From: Streptomyces sp. 2114.4 | Lineage (GTDB): Bacteria; Actinomycetota; Actinomycetes; Streptomycetales; Streptomycetaceae | Direction: 5' to 3' | DNA length: 64,000 nucleotides | Assembly: GCF_900187385.1 (NCBI RefSeq) | Contig: NZ_FYEY01000001.1 | Span: forward strand, 6,696,001 to 6,760,000 | Part shown: one piece after another, positions 9,750 to 18,212 of the stretch | How the letters are laid out: every line of letters begins with the position of its first letter | Position numbering within the stretch: the first letter of the stretch is position 1 | The notes under the pieces: model-generated | Database searches by the model: none | Told to the model about the DNA's origin: nothing | The model's input: only the letters and a program-made list of their open reading frames with translations | Position numbers and translations under genes: made by a program

Positions 9750-10556
9750 ATGCCGATGAAGCCTTCCGATGCCGAGAGCCGTCCCTCTTTGTTCGGACGG
9801 CTGCGCCGGGTGATCCGGCATTCGCCGGTCGGGCGCGGATGGAGACGGGGCCGTGAGCTGGAGCTGGGGTCGCGGTCACTGGGTTTTGCGGCGCTCGGGT
9901 TCCTCACGCTGGTGCCACTGCTGATCGTGGTCTCCGCGGCTGATCCGACACACGGGCGGGGGTTCGCGCAGTGGCTGGGGGACGGGATCGGCGTGTCGAC
10001 GACGTCCCGGGAGCAGATCGGGCAGCTGTTCACCCGGCCCGGCCAGGCAGCACGGACGACTACCGCTTTCGGCGTTGCCACCCTCGCGGTCTTCGGTCTG
10101 TCGTTGGGGTCGGCGGTGCAGACCGGTTACGAGAGGGTCTGGGAGCTCTCGCCGGCGCGCTGGTATGCCCGGTGGCGGCATGTGCTGTGGCTCGTCGTAC
10201 TCGTCGGGTACCTCTTCATGTCCGCCACCACCACGCTGTGGCGACAGTCTTTGACTCTCACGTTGGCCGCACTGCTGAGCGCTGTCCTGTTCTTCTGGTG
10301 GTCGCAGCGGATGCTGCTCGGTGGACGGGTCGGCTGGGGCGCCCTGCTGCCCGGTGCGGTGGCTACGGTGACCGGGCTGATCGGTCTCCGGGTCTTCTCC
10401 CGGCTCGTCTTCTCGCCGTTGATTGCATCCAGTGCTGTCATCTACGGCGCCATCGGAACCGTCCTGGTCATCCAGTCTTGGCTGGTCGGTGTGGGCGTGG
10501 TGGTGTTCGGCGGAGCGCTGGTGGGCCGGCTTGTGCTGCAGCGCCGCCACCGTTGA
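9750..10556 (+). CDS. YihY/BrkB-family integral membrane protein
   Basis: This is a 268-aa membrane protein with about six hydrophobic helices: FAALGFLTLVPLLIVV, the AFGVATLAVFGLSLG region, HVLWLVVLVGYLFM, LAALLSAVLFFWW, the LLPGAVATVTGLIGL segment and a C-terminal VIYGAIGTVLVIQSWLVG helix. The order and the L-x-VPLL motif after the first amphipathic stretch fit the YihY/BrkB (formerly RNase BN) envelope family, whose members are usually 260-330 aa. The molecular role is not established for this family. It stands alone; the flanking sequence is decayed. Confidence 0.75.
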   Translation: MPMKPSDAESRPSLFGRLRRVIRHSPVGRGWRRGRELELGSRSLGFAALGFLTLVPLLIVVSAADPTHGRGFAQWLGDGIGVSTTSREQIGQLFTRPGQAARTTTAFGVATLAVFGLSLGSAVQTGYERVWELSPARWYARWRHVLWLVVLVGYLFMSATTTLWRQSLTLTLAALLSAVLFFWWSQRMLLGGRVGWGALLPGAVATVTGLIGLRVFSRLVFSPLIASSAVIYGAIGTVLVIQSWLVGVGVVVFGGALVGRLVLQRRHR

Positions 10557-10940
10557 AAAGACCGACCGGCCAGACGGATGCACGCCGTGCCAGGCGGCCC
10601 CGGATACCGGAGGCCGCGCGGCTCAGCACCTGGCACGCCGGGTGTTCGTGTTCCAGGCCCCGTCCTCGGGTCCGCCAAGCCGGCAGCAGTCGGCCGAGAG
10701 CGAGCTGCTGCCAGTGCAGCCGGCATCCTGCGTCAGCCGCCACCGGCGCCGGCCTCATCTACCGCCGCACTTCCTCAGACACGCTGCGCCCAGGCTGCCC
10801 GGTACCGCCGCTTGCGCCCTCGTCCGGCAGCCCCGTCCCAGGTCGGCCGCATCGCGGAGGCGAACAAAACAAAGGGCATCTAAAATGAATCGAAAAGCGA
10901 GATAAATCGAGTATGCCCTCTTGAGGGGGAATTTTCGATT
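10557..10940. other. Upstream region of the broken Asp23 gene
   Basis: No gene is supported. Bases 10865-10920 are AT-rich. AGGGCAT at about 10871 is repeated in inverted form as ATGCCCT at about 10912, bracketing a likely promoter segment before the Asp23-type reading frame. Confidence 0.35.
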
Positions 10941-11378
10941 ATGGGTGAATCTGGAGGACGGAATCGGCCCGCGGCCTCCGACAGGGAGTCCGCAGGCGGA
11001 GGCACAACGAGAGCCGCGGGAGGGAGGCGTGCTGCCCCGGGCTCCCGCGGCCGGACCACCATCGAGGACGTCGTGGTCTGAAGATCGCCGGGATTGCGGC
11101 CCGCGAGGTGATCGGTGTGCATGCGCTGGGCGGCGGACTTTCCCGCTCCATGGGGGGCGTCCGGGAACGGGTGCCCGGAGCCGGCAGCGGCAGATCCGCC
11201 ACACGTGGGGTCAAGGTAGAGGTCGGCGAGGTGCAGACCGCCATCGACCTGGAGCTCGTCGTCGACTACGGCGTCGCGATCGCCGAGGTCGCGAGTCGTG
11301 CGGGAGAACGTGATCTCCGCAGTGGAGCGGATGACGAGCCTGGACGTAGTGGAAGTCGACATCGCGGCGAAGGAGTAC
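10941..11378 (+). pseudogene. Asp23/Gls24 envelope protein gene, two frameshifts
   Basis: The parts of an Asp23 domain are all present but in three frames. From ATG 10941 (GAGGGGGA upstream) the frame reads to GRTTIEDVVV and stops at once near 11080. In the next frame it continues LKIAGIAAREVIGVHALGGG through GVKVEVGEVQTAIDLELVV. Near 11297 the frame changes again to VRENVISAVERMTSLDVVEV. The usual C-terminal tail is lost and the frame runs straight into the next small membrane-protein gene. Asp23 proteins sit at the cell envelope with alkaline-shock partners. Sequencing error could explain one shift, but two shifts plus a lost tail argue for a true pseudogene. Confidence 0.75.
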
Positions 11379-11381
11379 ATG

Positions 11382-11609
11382 ATGAGTAGGGCTATGGCCG
11401 GCTTGATTGCGGGAATGGCTTTGGGCTTCGCCGGGTTTTTCGGCGGCTTCGGAGCTTTCCTGCTCGTGGCGGCGCTGGGCGGCGTCGGACTCATGGTCGG
11501 GCGGCTCATGGACGGTGACCTGGGGCCCGGCTCCTTGTTCCGCCCCCGCGACGACCAGCAACGGATCCGAGAGGACCGCCGACGGGTCCATGAACAGTGG
11601 CTGCGGTGA
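11382..11609 (+). CDS. Small membrane protein of an Asp23-type operon
   Basis: This product of about 75 aa starts MSRAMAGLIAGMALGFAGFF and has two adjacent hydrophobic helices, the second ending GGVGLMVGRLM, followed by a charged tail (RPRDDQQRIREDRRR). AAGGAG lies seven bases before ATG 11382; an ATG one codon earlier is also possible. Such two-helix proteins usually follow asp23 in Streptomyces envelope-stress operons. Here the upstream gene is broken and the two frames are fused in phase from 11298, so translation may still start at the internal site. Confidence 0.6.
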   Translation: MSRAMAGLIAGMALGFAGFFGGFGAFLLVAALGGVGLMVGRLMDGDLGPGSLFRPRDDQQRIREDRRRVHEQWLR

Positions 11610-11669
11610 CCGCTGACGCCGGCCGATGCCGGGTGGTGGGCGTGGTCTCGGTCCTCTCGGAGCTGAGCC

Positions 11670-12181
11670 TCAGCCTTGACGAACGCGTTGCGGCCCCGGT
11701 GGAGCTGGCATCGCTGACCGACCCGAGACCAGGTGCCGCGGCAGCGTCTGAACGGTGGTCTGCAGGGCCGTGCTGACGTCTTCGGCGCCGCGGCCGCCCG
11801 GCAGGTGGACGAGCAGGACGTAGCGGGTGGCCCGCTCGACCAGGGTGCCGATGGCGCAGGCGCCGTCCTTACCGATGATCAGGTCGCCTTCCCAATGGCC
11901 GGGGACGGCGCGGTCGTCCGCTTCGGCGGGCCGTTCGCTGATCATGACGATGGGACGGGAGAAACGCGGCTGTCGGGAGGCGGCGTATCGGTGCGGCTTG
12001 CGCCGGGTTCGCCCGGTGCGCAGGGCTCTGGCCAGCACACGGCGTAGTTCCCCGCGGCCTTGGACGTAGAGGGCCTGATAGATCGTCTCGTGGACCACGT
12101 GCATCTCCGGCCGGTCGGGGAACCGTCTGCGAAGAGCGTGACGGATCTGTTCCGGGCTCCACCGCATGGCCAGGTGAGCTT
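11670..12181 (-). pseudogene. IS30-type transposase catalytic fragment
   Basis: The fragment begins AHLAMRWSPEQIRHAL and continues through HETIYQALYVQGRGEL, VMISERPAEADDRAVPGHWE with GDLIIGKDGACAIGTLVER, to VQTLPRHL, after which similarity stops. It has the first catalytic Asp block but not the rest of the DDE domain, and no N-terminal DNA-binding part. Its 5' edge abuts the left copy of the pcaD repeat to within a few bases, so one recombination event probably made this junction. Confidence 0.8.
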
Positions 12182-12182
12182 G

Positions 12183-12575
12183 GTGAGATCTGAGAGCGTG
12201 AAGGGGGTGAGTGAGATATCGACACACCCTGCAAGGCTGCTTTGATGGGCCGGTAGACGCCCCGGTCCTGGTCACGCGCAAGGCACCCGCGTCCGTACCG
12301 GCGACTCATGGGTGAGCTACGACGAGCCGGGTCACCCGGTCGTCCACACCATCTCCACAGGGAGGCCCTGACCTGTGCAAACCCCGCCTCGGGCGCGCCC
12401 GGCGGGCGCGCCCGGCGGGCACACCCGGCGGCTCTTCCTGACCCGGGCGTCAGGACCGCGTCAAAGAGCCGGTAGCGTGGCCGGGTGAGTGAGAAGACCC
12501 TGCAGCACCGGATTGATGGTCCCGACGACGCCCCCGTACTCGTCCTCGGCGCCGCGCTGGGTACCACATGGCACA
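12183..12575 (+). repeat. Left copy of pcaD direct repeat (candidate att site)
   Basis: It aligns over its whole length with 20318-20698 in the same orientation. The outer ~270 bases differ at many sites with small indels. From about 12459 to 12575 there is a single mismatch, and bases 12506-12575 are identical to 20629-20698. Similarity stops abruptly after the CAC codon for His30. Confidence 0.9.
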
Positions 12576-12583
12576 GGTCGTAA
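12485..12583 (+). pseudogene. pcaD: Truncated pcaD, first 30 codons only
   Basis: GTG 12485 starts MSEKTLQHRIDGPDDAPVLV and proceeds in frame to TTWH (codon 30), then two foreign codons and TAA. It is base-for-base almost the same as the start of the intact gene at 20608. The promoter-like and inverted-repeat control region upstream is also kept. A 32-residue peptide could be made but would lack all catalytic residues. Confidence 0.85.
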
Positions 12584-12867
12584 CCCGTGTCCTGGGGCGT
12601 CCAGCCGAAGCCGGGAGTGGCCCTCAAGACCATGTCGGAGCCCCTGAGCCTGGGGGCGTCCACACAGTCTGTGAGACGCGTGTGAGAGCGCGTGCGACGA
12701 GCTGCCCCGCCGGAATGGTGCTCATGCTCCTGCGGGGCTTCTGCGTGCGGCGGGCTACTGGGCGTCGCCGGAGTGGAGCAGTCAGACGAGCTGGGCGCGG
12801 TGCCGCAAGCGTCACAGGGAGAGCCAGGCGCCACCGTCCGCCTGCGCACCAAGGTCACTCGGGTGCC

Positions 12868-13028
12868 GCTTCCGCACCGCCACCCTGGCCATGGCCTTCA
12901 AGCTCGTCGAGTCCGACCATCAGCGGTGGCGGGCCGTGAACGCACCCCACCTCGTCACCTTCGTCCGAGCCGGGGCTGGCTTCGAACGCGGCCAACTGGT
13001 CGAGCGTCCCGTCACCGTCGCGGCATAG
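12868..13028 (+). pseudogene. Transposase C-terminal fragment (IS256-like, tentative)
   Basis: The frame FRTATLAMAFKLVESDHQRW followed by RAVNAPHLVTFVRAGAGF and FERGQLVERP to a stop has strong codon bias and resembles the extreme C-terminus of mutator (IS256-type) transposases as I recall them. There is no start codon or upstream domain. The bases between the left repeat and this piece (12576-12867) hold nothing I can identify. Confidence 0.45.
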
Positions 13029-13041
13029 GGTCTGATGCACC

Positions 13042-13365
13042 ATGACCGACCATCACACCTACGGCACCAGCACCCACACCGCCGACGACCTGGTCTGGCT
13101 CGTCAGTGACTGTCTCGGGCTGGTCTTCACCGAGCACGAGAGCGACTACCGGGGTGTCTACCACCTCGCCAGCAGCCCCAACGGACGGGTCGAGATCCAG
13201 CCCAACCCGATCCCCGGCGACGGCGGTGAAGACAACCTCTACGCTCCGGAACACCCGTGGGCCCAGACGCTGTTGCTCACCACCACGCCGGTTGCGGACC
13301 CCGCCATGCAGGCCCGCCTGGGCTCCGTCGAAGGGCTCATTCACCTGAACCACGAGACCATGTGA
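13042..13365 (+). CDS. 107-aa hypothetical protein, possible cargo gene
   Basis: ATG 13042 opens a clean 107-aa frame with strong codon bias (MTDHHTYGTSTHTADDLVWL onward). It is acidic, lacks membrane segments, and has a mixed helix/strand look with two Trp. There is a weak AGGG about 11 bases upstream. It begins only 13 bases after the preceding transposase tail, and the IS481 copy follows it. I do not recognise a family. Placement inside the element suggests cargo, possibly of defence or host-interaction type, but nothing in the sequence proves this. Confidence 0.6.
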   Translation: MTDHHTYGTSTHTADDLVWLVSDCLGLVFTEHESDYRGVYHLASSPNGRVEIQPNPIPGDGGEDNLYAPEHPWAQTLLLTTTPVADPAMQARLGSVEGLIHLNHETM

Positions 13366-13427
13366 ACAGCTACTGATCCACGGCTTTTGACAATTGCTCG
13401 GGGCGCTCCCCTGTGCGTGCCTACGCC

Positions 13428-14298
13428 CTAGGTGTATTGACCCGTAGCGTTGTTCACACGGCTGATAGGCGGTTGCCCTTTGAGTGCGGTGTGGCAGCTG
13501 TGGTGGTTGTAGGTGTGGAGGAAGTCTGTCAGGGCTTCGGTGCGCTCGGTGTTGCTGGTTTCGGTAGGACCAGGCGTTATCGGTCAGGACACGTTCGATG
13601 CGGTTGATGCCGTGGCGGCGGAAGAACGCGGCGGCCCGGGCGAGGAAGGCTGCGCAGGTGGCGACCTTCTCGTCCGTGTGGATCTCGGTGTAGGCCAGGC
13701 GGGAGTGGTCGTCGACGGCGGAGTGCAGGTAGTCGAAGCCCATGCCGCGGATGGGCCGGCCTGCGTCGCGGCCGTGGACTTTGTGGCCGCCGCCGTCGGG
13801 GATCCGGCCGAGTTTCTTGACATCGACGTGGACCAGTTCTCCTGGGCGTTGGCGTTCGTAGCGGCGGATGATCTGGCCGGTGGGCCGGTCGATGAACGCC
13901 AGCCGGTTCAGACCGTGCCGGGTCAGGATCCGGTGGACGGTTGTGGTGGGCAGGCCCAGGATCGGACCGATGCGGGCCGGGCCGAGTTTGCGGTCCTGCC
14001 GCAGGCGGCACACCTGTGACTCGGTTCGGGCCGCAGTGCGGTGCGGTGTTGTCCGGGGCCGGCTGGAGCGGTCGTGCAGGCCTGCTTCGCCTTCAGTTCG
14101 CCAGCGGCGGACCCATTTGTGGGCCGTGACGCGGGAGACGCCCATCTCGGCTGCGGCATGGGCGACGGGGCGGCCGGCGTAGACACGATCGACCAGCAGT
14201 CGCCTGCCGAAGACGGTCAGCCGGGCATTACGGTGGGACACGAAGACCTCCGTGCGGTGAAGCGTAGACACCTCCACCACACCGGAGGTCTTCGCCAT
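13428..14298 (-). pseudogene. IS481-type transposase, deleted and frameshifted
   Basis: From ATG 14298 the frame runs through the N-terminal helix-turn-helix (RPVAHAAAEMGVSRVTAHKW) and the integrase core up to IERVLTDNAWSYR. About 45 residues that should follow, including the TNGKVERF region with the last catalytic Glu, are missing. The remaining tail (SNTERTEALTDFLHTYNHH to ISRVNNATGQYT) is in another frame. The restored frame would stop at a TAG provided by the flanking CTAG target and not by the IS itself. It is inactive. Confidence 0.85.
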
Positions 14299-14342
14299 TG
14301 ATCAAGACCCAGCGGCTGTTAACAACGCTCGTGATCAATACA
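13433..14342 (-). mobile_element. IS481-type element, internally deleted
   Basis: The terminal inverted repeats are visible: TGTATTGACCCGTAGCGTTG at 13433 on the plus strand and TGTATTGATCACGAGCGTTG reading inward from 14342. The flanks are CCTAGG on the left and CTTAGT on the right, close to the CTAG-type target of this family but not a perfect duplication. At 910 bp it is shorter than usual for the family because of a deletion inside the transposase gene. Confidence 0.85.
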
Positions 14343-14838
14343 CTTAGTCCTTTCAGCACGGGCCGATCGTTACCGACCTGGGATTGCTCGCGCCCGTTCG
14401 CGGCGGGCCCGTGCGAGTCGTCGCGATGCATTCCCCCGAGCACGCGGGCGAGTTGGGCGCGAAATTGCTCCTCCTCGGTGAGCCTCCGGATGCGGGCTTG
14501 GCGGCTTCATGCCGCCGCAGCACCGAAGTGTCAGAGGTTGAGAGCGGACAGCGCAAGATCCTTGTAGACGGACGGGCTACTGTCCGTGGACAGAGGTGTG
14601 CGGATGTGGGAAACCGGCAGTCCATGATCCGCTGGACAGCACCTGGCGTGGGGCGCTCGAAAACCAGTGGAACAGCGCCGCTGAGCGCCATTACCGTGTT
14701 GCCGAGCCAAGTCGTCTAGTCAAGGACGTGCCGTTGTACACCCTGTGAGACCTCCCAAGAGCTGATGTGTCGCGCGTCGCGCATGTGCGCCTGCGCTCCT
14801 TTTTGCTGCGGACTTCTCACTGAAACCGGTGTACTTCT
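14343..14838. other. No gene supported
   Basis: Open frames exist on both strands (for example one with LTEEEQFRAQLARVLGGMHR on the minus strand near 14400-14490), but none has a start, bias or family match good enough to annotate. The last part is presumably the promoter of the DUF1062 gene. Confidence 0.35.
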
Positions 14839-15387
14839 GTGCTCAATAGCTGGGTGGTCATGCCCACCTGCCTGCCGACCGTTCTCCGCCGTTGCCACGC
14901 GTGCGCGTCCGAGCGCTTCCGGGCAAACGGTAAATTTCGCGTCAATGCAAACCACAAGCTCCTCGACGCCTGGCTCCTCGTGCTCTGTACCGCTTGCGGG
15001 GACACGGTAAAGCTCACGGTCCTGGAGCGGATGAACGTGCGCTCCGTACGACCTGAGCTGCTGGACCGGATGCATGACAACGACCCTGGTCTGGCAGCTG
15101 AGTTGCTCCAGGATCCGGTCGTGCGGCGCCGTAATCGCATCGCCCTCGACTGGGACAACGCCTGGCGCCTCGACACCGGCGGATCGGATCACCTGGACCG
15201 CGAGGTGATCGACGTCTCGGTCCGCTTTGCAGCGCGGATCCCTGTCCGGCCGGTGCGGCTGATCGCTGAAGGTTGCGGTCTTTCGCGGGCCGAGGTCGAG
15301 AGACTGATCACGGAGGGGAAACTCGTTTCGGTAGCCCGGCTGAGCGGCAAGCTCTCCGGCGACTTCACCTTCACGCTCAAGCGCTGA
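14839..15387 (+). CDS. DUF1062 family protein
   Basis: This is a 182-aa protein. The segment RRCHACASERFRANGKFRVN with AWLLVLCTACGDTVKLTVLE matches the DUF1062 family, including two CxxC pairs that look like a zinc knuckle (residues about 18-55). The C-terminal part (LSRAEVERLITEGKLV) looks like a small S4- or helix-rich module that could bind nucleic acid. GTG 14839 gives MLNSWVVMPTC; ATG 14860 is an alternative. Function of the family is unknown. It is followed by a strong terminator hairpin and is one of only two intact cargo genes in the element. Confidence 0.8.
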   Translation: MLNSWVVMPTCLPTVLRRCHACASERFRANGKFRVNANHKLLDAWLLVLCTACGDTVKLTVLERMNVRSVRPELLDRMHDNDPGLAAELLQDPVVRRRNRIALDWDNAWRLDTGGSDHLDREVIDVSVRFAARIPVRPVRLIAEGCGLSRAEVERLITEGKLVSVARLSGKLSGDFTFTLKR

Positions 15388-15403
15388 GCCCCCCTCGGGA
15401 TCA

Positions 15404-15438
15404 GGGGCCTGTCCGGCAAGATCCGCCGGACAGGCCCT
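15404..15438 (+). terminator. Stem-loop after the DUF1062 gene
   Basis: GGGCCTGTCCGGC is followed by a short loop and GCCGGACAGGCCC, a perfect 13-bp stem beginning about 18 bases after the stop codon. The U-tract is weak, as is common in Streptomyces. Confidence 0.7.
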
Positions 15439-15812
15439 ATCGGCAACCAGCGATCCCGTTGTGATCGACCGTCAGGATCTCGATGCCATCGCTCGCCATG
15501 CGACGCGGCCCCATGTCGTGCTCGCGCTCCGGCGGAACTCGACGCGGAGCTCTTTCTGGCGGCACTGTGGCAAACCCCGCTGGGTCGCACACCCACGGCG
15601 CATCATTACGACCTCGGGCCGGTAAGCCGCTCGGGTGGATCCCGACTGCATCCTCAGCGATCTGCGCTGTGTGCATCAGGGGCCCGATGAATGTCAGTGC
15701 TAATTAGAGTCCGGGGGGTCGGCTCGTCTGTCGAATCCGCCGGGCTCAACCCGGCCGCGTGCTAAGGGACTTGGGGGGAGCGGCTGTATGAGTGGCACGC
15801 GCGGCAGCCGCC
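15439..15812. other. No gene supported
   Basis: No frame, RNA or repeat could be supported between the terminator and the ATPase remnant. Confidence 0.35.
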
Positions 15813-16055
15813 TCAGCGCACCCGCCGGTCCTCCAGCGGCGCCGCCATCAGTACCTCGTCGGCGGTGTGCGGGAGGTGCGGGGTGTGGTTTACCAGGCGG
15901 GCCGAGTTGCCGACGACGGCGATGCTGCTGGTGTTGTGGAGGAGGGCGGCGAGGACCGGGTCCATCGAGCCGCCGGCGCCGGCGATCAGGCCGAGGAGGT
16001 TGACGCCGATGGCGAGGCCGTAGTTCTGGCGGACGACACCGCGTTGCCAGGGCCT
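15813..16055 (-). pseudogene. Metal P-type ATPase, C-terminal fragment
   Basis: The minus strand reads QRGVVRQNYGLAIGVN, LLGLIAGAGGSMDP, then VLAALLHNTSSIAVVGNSAR and a tail ending LEDRRVR and TGA. This is the last two transmembrane helices of heavy-metal translocating P1B ATPases, where VLAALLHN-SS-AVV-NSARL is highly typical. Everything upstream (ion site, DKTG, nucleotide domain) is gone. It is a relic, possibly of former metal-resistance cargo. Confidence 0.75.
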
Positions 16056-16261
16056 CCGCTGCTTCGATCCCAGGTCGAGACGCCTCAGGAACCGCAGAGC
16101 CCCTGGAGGTGCAACTGCCTAGCGAACGCGATGTGGTGGAAGGCGCCCAGGAACAGTTCCGCCTCAGCTATGCCGCGGCCTAGTACTCCAGCTGTAGATC
16201 GCGATCTTGGCTGATCAATATTCGATCGCATCAGACAGAGGTGGGCTGCCAGGCTGCGGAC

Positions 16262-16816
16262 ATGGATCATGCAGAAGCGCTGCTCATCGGAGGACGGGCC
16301 GGGGTTGGCAAGACGAGTGTGGGGTGGGAGGTTTCGGCGTTGCTGCGGGGCGCTGCGGTTCCTCACGCGGTCATCGATGGTGACTTCATGGGGCAGGTGC
16401 ATCCGGCTCCGGAGGGAGACCCTCACCGCGCGGAGATCACTGAGAGCAATCTGACTGCGGTGTGGGCGAACTACGCCCGGCGGGGTTACCGGCGTTTGAT
16501 CTACACGAACACGCTGAGCGTGATGCCTGAGGCGTCCGGCATGTTCGAGCGGGCCATGGGTAGCCGGGTGCGGATCGTTAGGGTTCTGCTCACGGCCACC
16601 GACGCCACTACACGTGCACGGCTGGAGCGCCGGGAACTTGGCTCGGAGCTGGAGACGGAGTGGGAAAGCAGTACGCGTAAGGCGCGGTTGCTGGATCAGC
16701 GGATTCCTGCCGATGCGGTGAGGGTCGCGACGGACGGACGTGCTGTCGCGGACATCGCGCGCGAGGTGATGGCCGCCACCGGCTGGATCGGGCAGCACTC
16801 CGCGGTCAGGCCGTGA
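16262..16816 (+). CDS. P-loop NTPase (small kinase-like), passenger of IS701
   Basis: The protein is about 184 aa. Walker A is GGRAGVGKTS at residues 10-19. An acidic strand AVIDGDFMG (about 40-48) sits where nucleotide kinases have their substrate or Mg-binding Asp. RARLERRELGSE (about 120-131) looks like a lid with paired arginines. The layout recalls adenylylsulfate-kinase or gluconate-kinase-like enzymes acting on a small phosphate acceptor, but the substrate is unknown. ATG 16262 puts Walker A at the usual distance; a GTG at 16241 is possible. There is no good ribosome site. It lies inside the IS ends, 54 bases before the transposase, so it moves with the element. Confidence 0.7.
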   Translation: MDHAEALLIGGRAGVGKTSVGWEVSALLRGAAVPHAVIDGDFMGQVHPAPEGDPHRAEITESNLTAVWANYARRGYRRLIYTNTLSVMPEASGMFERAMGSRVRIVRVLLTATDATTRARLERRELGSELETEWESSTRKARLLDQRIPADAVRVATDGRAVADIAREVMAATGWIGQHSAVRP

Positions 16817-16870
16817 TCATGCCGGTGGACCGGTCCGGGAGCGGCCGCGGCCACCGGTGATCATCGGTGT

Positions 16871-18184
16871 GTGAAGACAGAAGATCAGTCGGTGGCCGCG
16901 GGGCACAGCATAGATTCCGGCCGCTGGCAGGAGACGTTCGAGGTCCTGATGGGCCGTATCGTGGGGCGGTTCGTGCGGGTGGAACCACGGCGCCGGGCAC
17001 GGGCGTTCGTGCTGGGGCTGTTGTCGGAGCTGCCACGCAAGAACTGCTGGACGCTCGCTGAGCATGCCGGGGATGCGACCCCCTACGGTCTGCAGCACCT
17101 GCTGTCGAGGGCCAAATGGGATGCCGATGCGGTACGTGACGATATCCGCAGCTTTGTCGTCGAGCATCTGCGCCACGAAGACACGGTGCTGGTGGTGGAT
17201 GAGACCGGCGACCTGAAGAAGGGCACGCACACGGTGGGTGTGCAGCGCCAGTACACCGGCACCGCCGGACGCATCGAGAACAGTCAGGTCGCCGTCTACC
17301 TCGCCTTCTCCACCCCGCTCGGGCATGCGGCGATCGACCGAGAGCTATATGTCCCGCGTTCCTGGACCGAGAACACGGCCCGCTGCCGTGCGGCCGGGAT
17401 ACCCGACACCGTCCGCTTCACCACGAAACCCGCCCTCGCCGCCCGCATGATCAGCCGCGCGCTGGACGCCGGCGTCCCCGCATCATGGGTGGCCGGCGAT
17501 GAGGTCTACGGAGGCAACCCACACCTGCGAACCGAGCTGGAAAGACGCGGGACCGGCTACGTACTCGCCGTCGGCCGCGACCACCAGATCGCCACCCACG
17601 CGGGCAAGTTCAGGGCCGACGCCCTGGTCAAGAAGCTGCCGAAGCGGGCCTGGCAGAAGCTCTCCGCCGGCGTCGGAGCAAAAGGGCACCGCTTCTACGA
17701 CTGGGCCCTGGCCGACATCGTCGACGACCGGCCTGGCCACCATCATCTGCTCATGCGCCGCAACCGGCGCATCGGCGAACTCGCCTTCTACCGCTGCTAC
17801 TCAGCGACTCAAAGGCCGCTGTCCACCCTGGTGCAGGTCGCCGGGCGCAGATGGACCGTCGAAGAGACCTTCCAGTCCGGCAAGGGCCTGGCCGGACTGG
17901 ACGAACACCAGGTCAGACGCTGGACGTCCTGGCATCGCTGGGTCACCCTCGCGATGCTCGCCCATGCCTTTCTCGCCGTCGTCCGCGCCGACGAAGACGC
18001 CCGCCGCCCCAGGACGGACGGGCTGATACCGCTCACCTGCAACGAGATCCAGCGCCTGTTCAACGCACTCATCGTTCGGCTTGTCCACGACACGTCCCAC
18101 AGGCTCGACTGGTCCCACTGGCGACGCCACCACCAGGTCCGGTCCCAGGCCAGCCACTACCAGCGACAAGCCGCTCAGGCATGA
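16871..18184 (+). CDS. IS701-type transposase, apparently intact
   Basis: This is a 437-aa DDE transposase. The first catalytic region is VLVVDETGDLKKGTHTVGVQ (about residues 114-133), the second AGDEVYGGNPHLRTEL (about 210-225) and the Glu region RRWTVEETFQSGKGLAGLDE (about 325-345), all in the DUF4338/IS701 layout. Length is normal for the family (400-450 aa). The start is GTG 16871. The stop lies 24 bases from the right terminal repeat. No frameshift or stop is seen, so the element could be active. Confidence 0.9.
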   Translation: MKTEDQSVAAGHSIDSGRWQETFEVLMGRIVGRFVRVEPRRRARAFVLGLLSELPRKNCWTLAEHAGDATPYGLQHLLSRAKWDADAVRDDIRSFVVEHLRHEDTVLVVDETGDLKKGTHTVGVQRQYTGTAGRIENSQVAVYLAFSTPLGHAAIDRELYVPRSWTENTARCRAAGIPDTVRFTTKPALAARMISRALDAGVPASWVAGDEVYGGNPHLRTELERRGTGYVLAVGRDHQIATHAGKFRADALVKKLPKRAWQKLSAGVGAKGHRFYDWALADIVDDRPGHHHLLMRRNRRIGELAFYRCYSATQRPLSTLVQVAGRRWTVEETFQSGKGLAGLDEHQVRRWTSWHRWVTLAMLAHAFLAVVRADEDARRPRTDGLIPLTCNEIQRLFNALIVRLVHDTSHRLDWSHWRRHHQVRSQASHYQRQAAQA

Positions 18185-18212
18185 AGATCGCGATCTACAA
18201 CTGGAGTACTAG

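Larger units (their letters stand above)
16184..18208 (+). mobile_element. IS701-type element with passenger NTPase gene
   Basis: The left end TACTCCAGCTGTAGATCGCG and the right end (inverted) TACTCCAGTTGTAGATCGCG form ~27-bp terminal repeats with one mismatch. Each end is flanked by CTAG (16180-16183 and 18209-18212), the four-base target duplication expected for IS701. The 2,025-bp element carries two genes in line: a P-loop NTPase and an intact transposase. An NTPase between the terminal repeat and the transposase is unusual for this family. Confidence 0.9.

Noticed and set aside
16817..16870. Possible second IS701 left end between the NTPase and transposase genes
   Set aside because: The terminal-repeat sequence is not found there; only the outer copies at 16184 and 18208 match.
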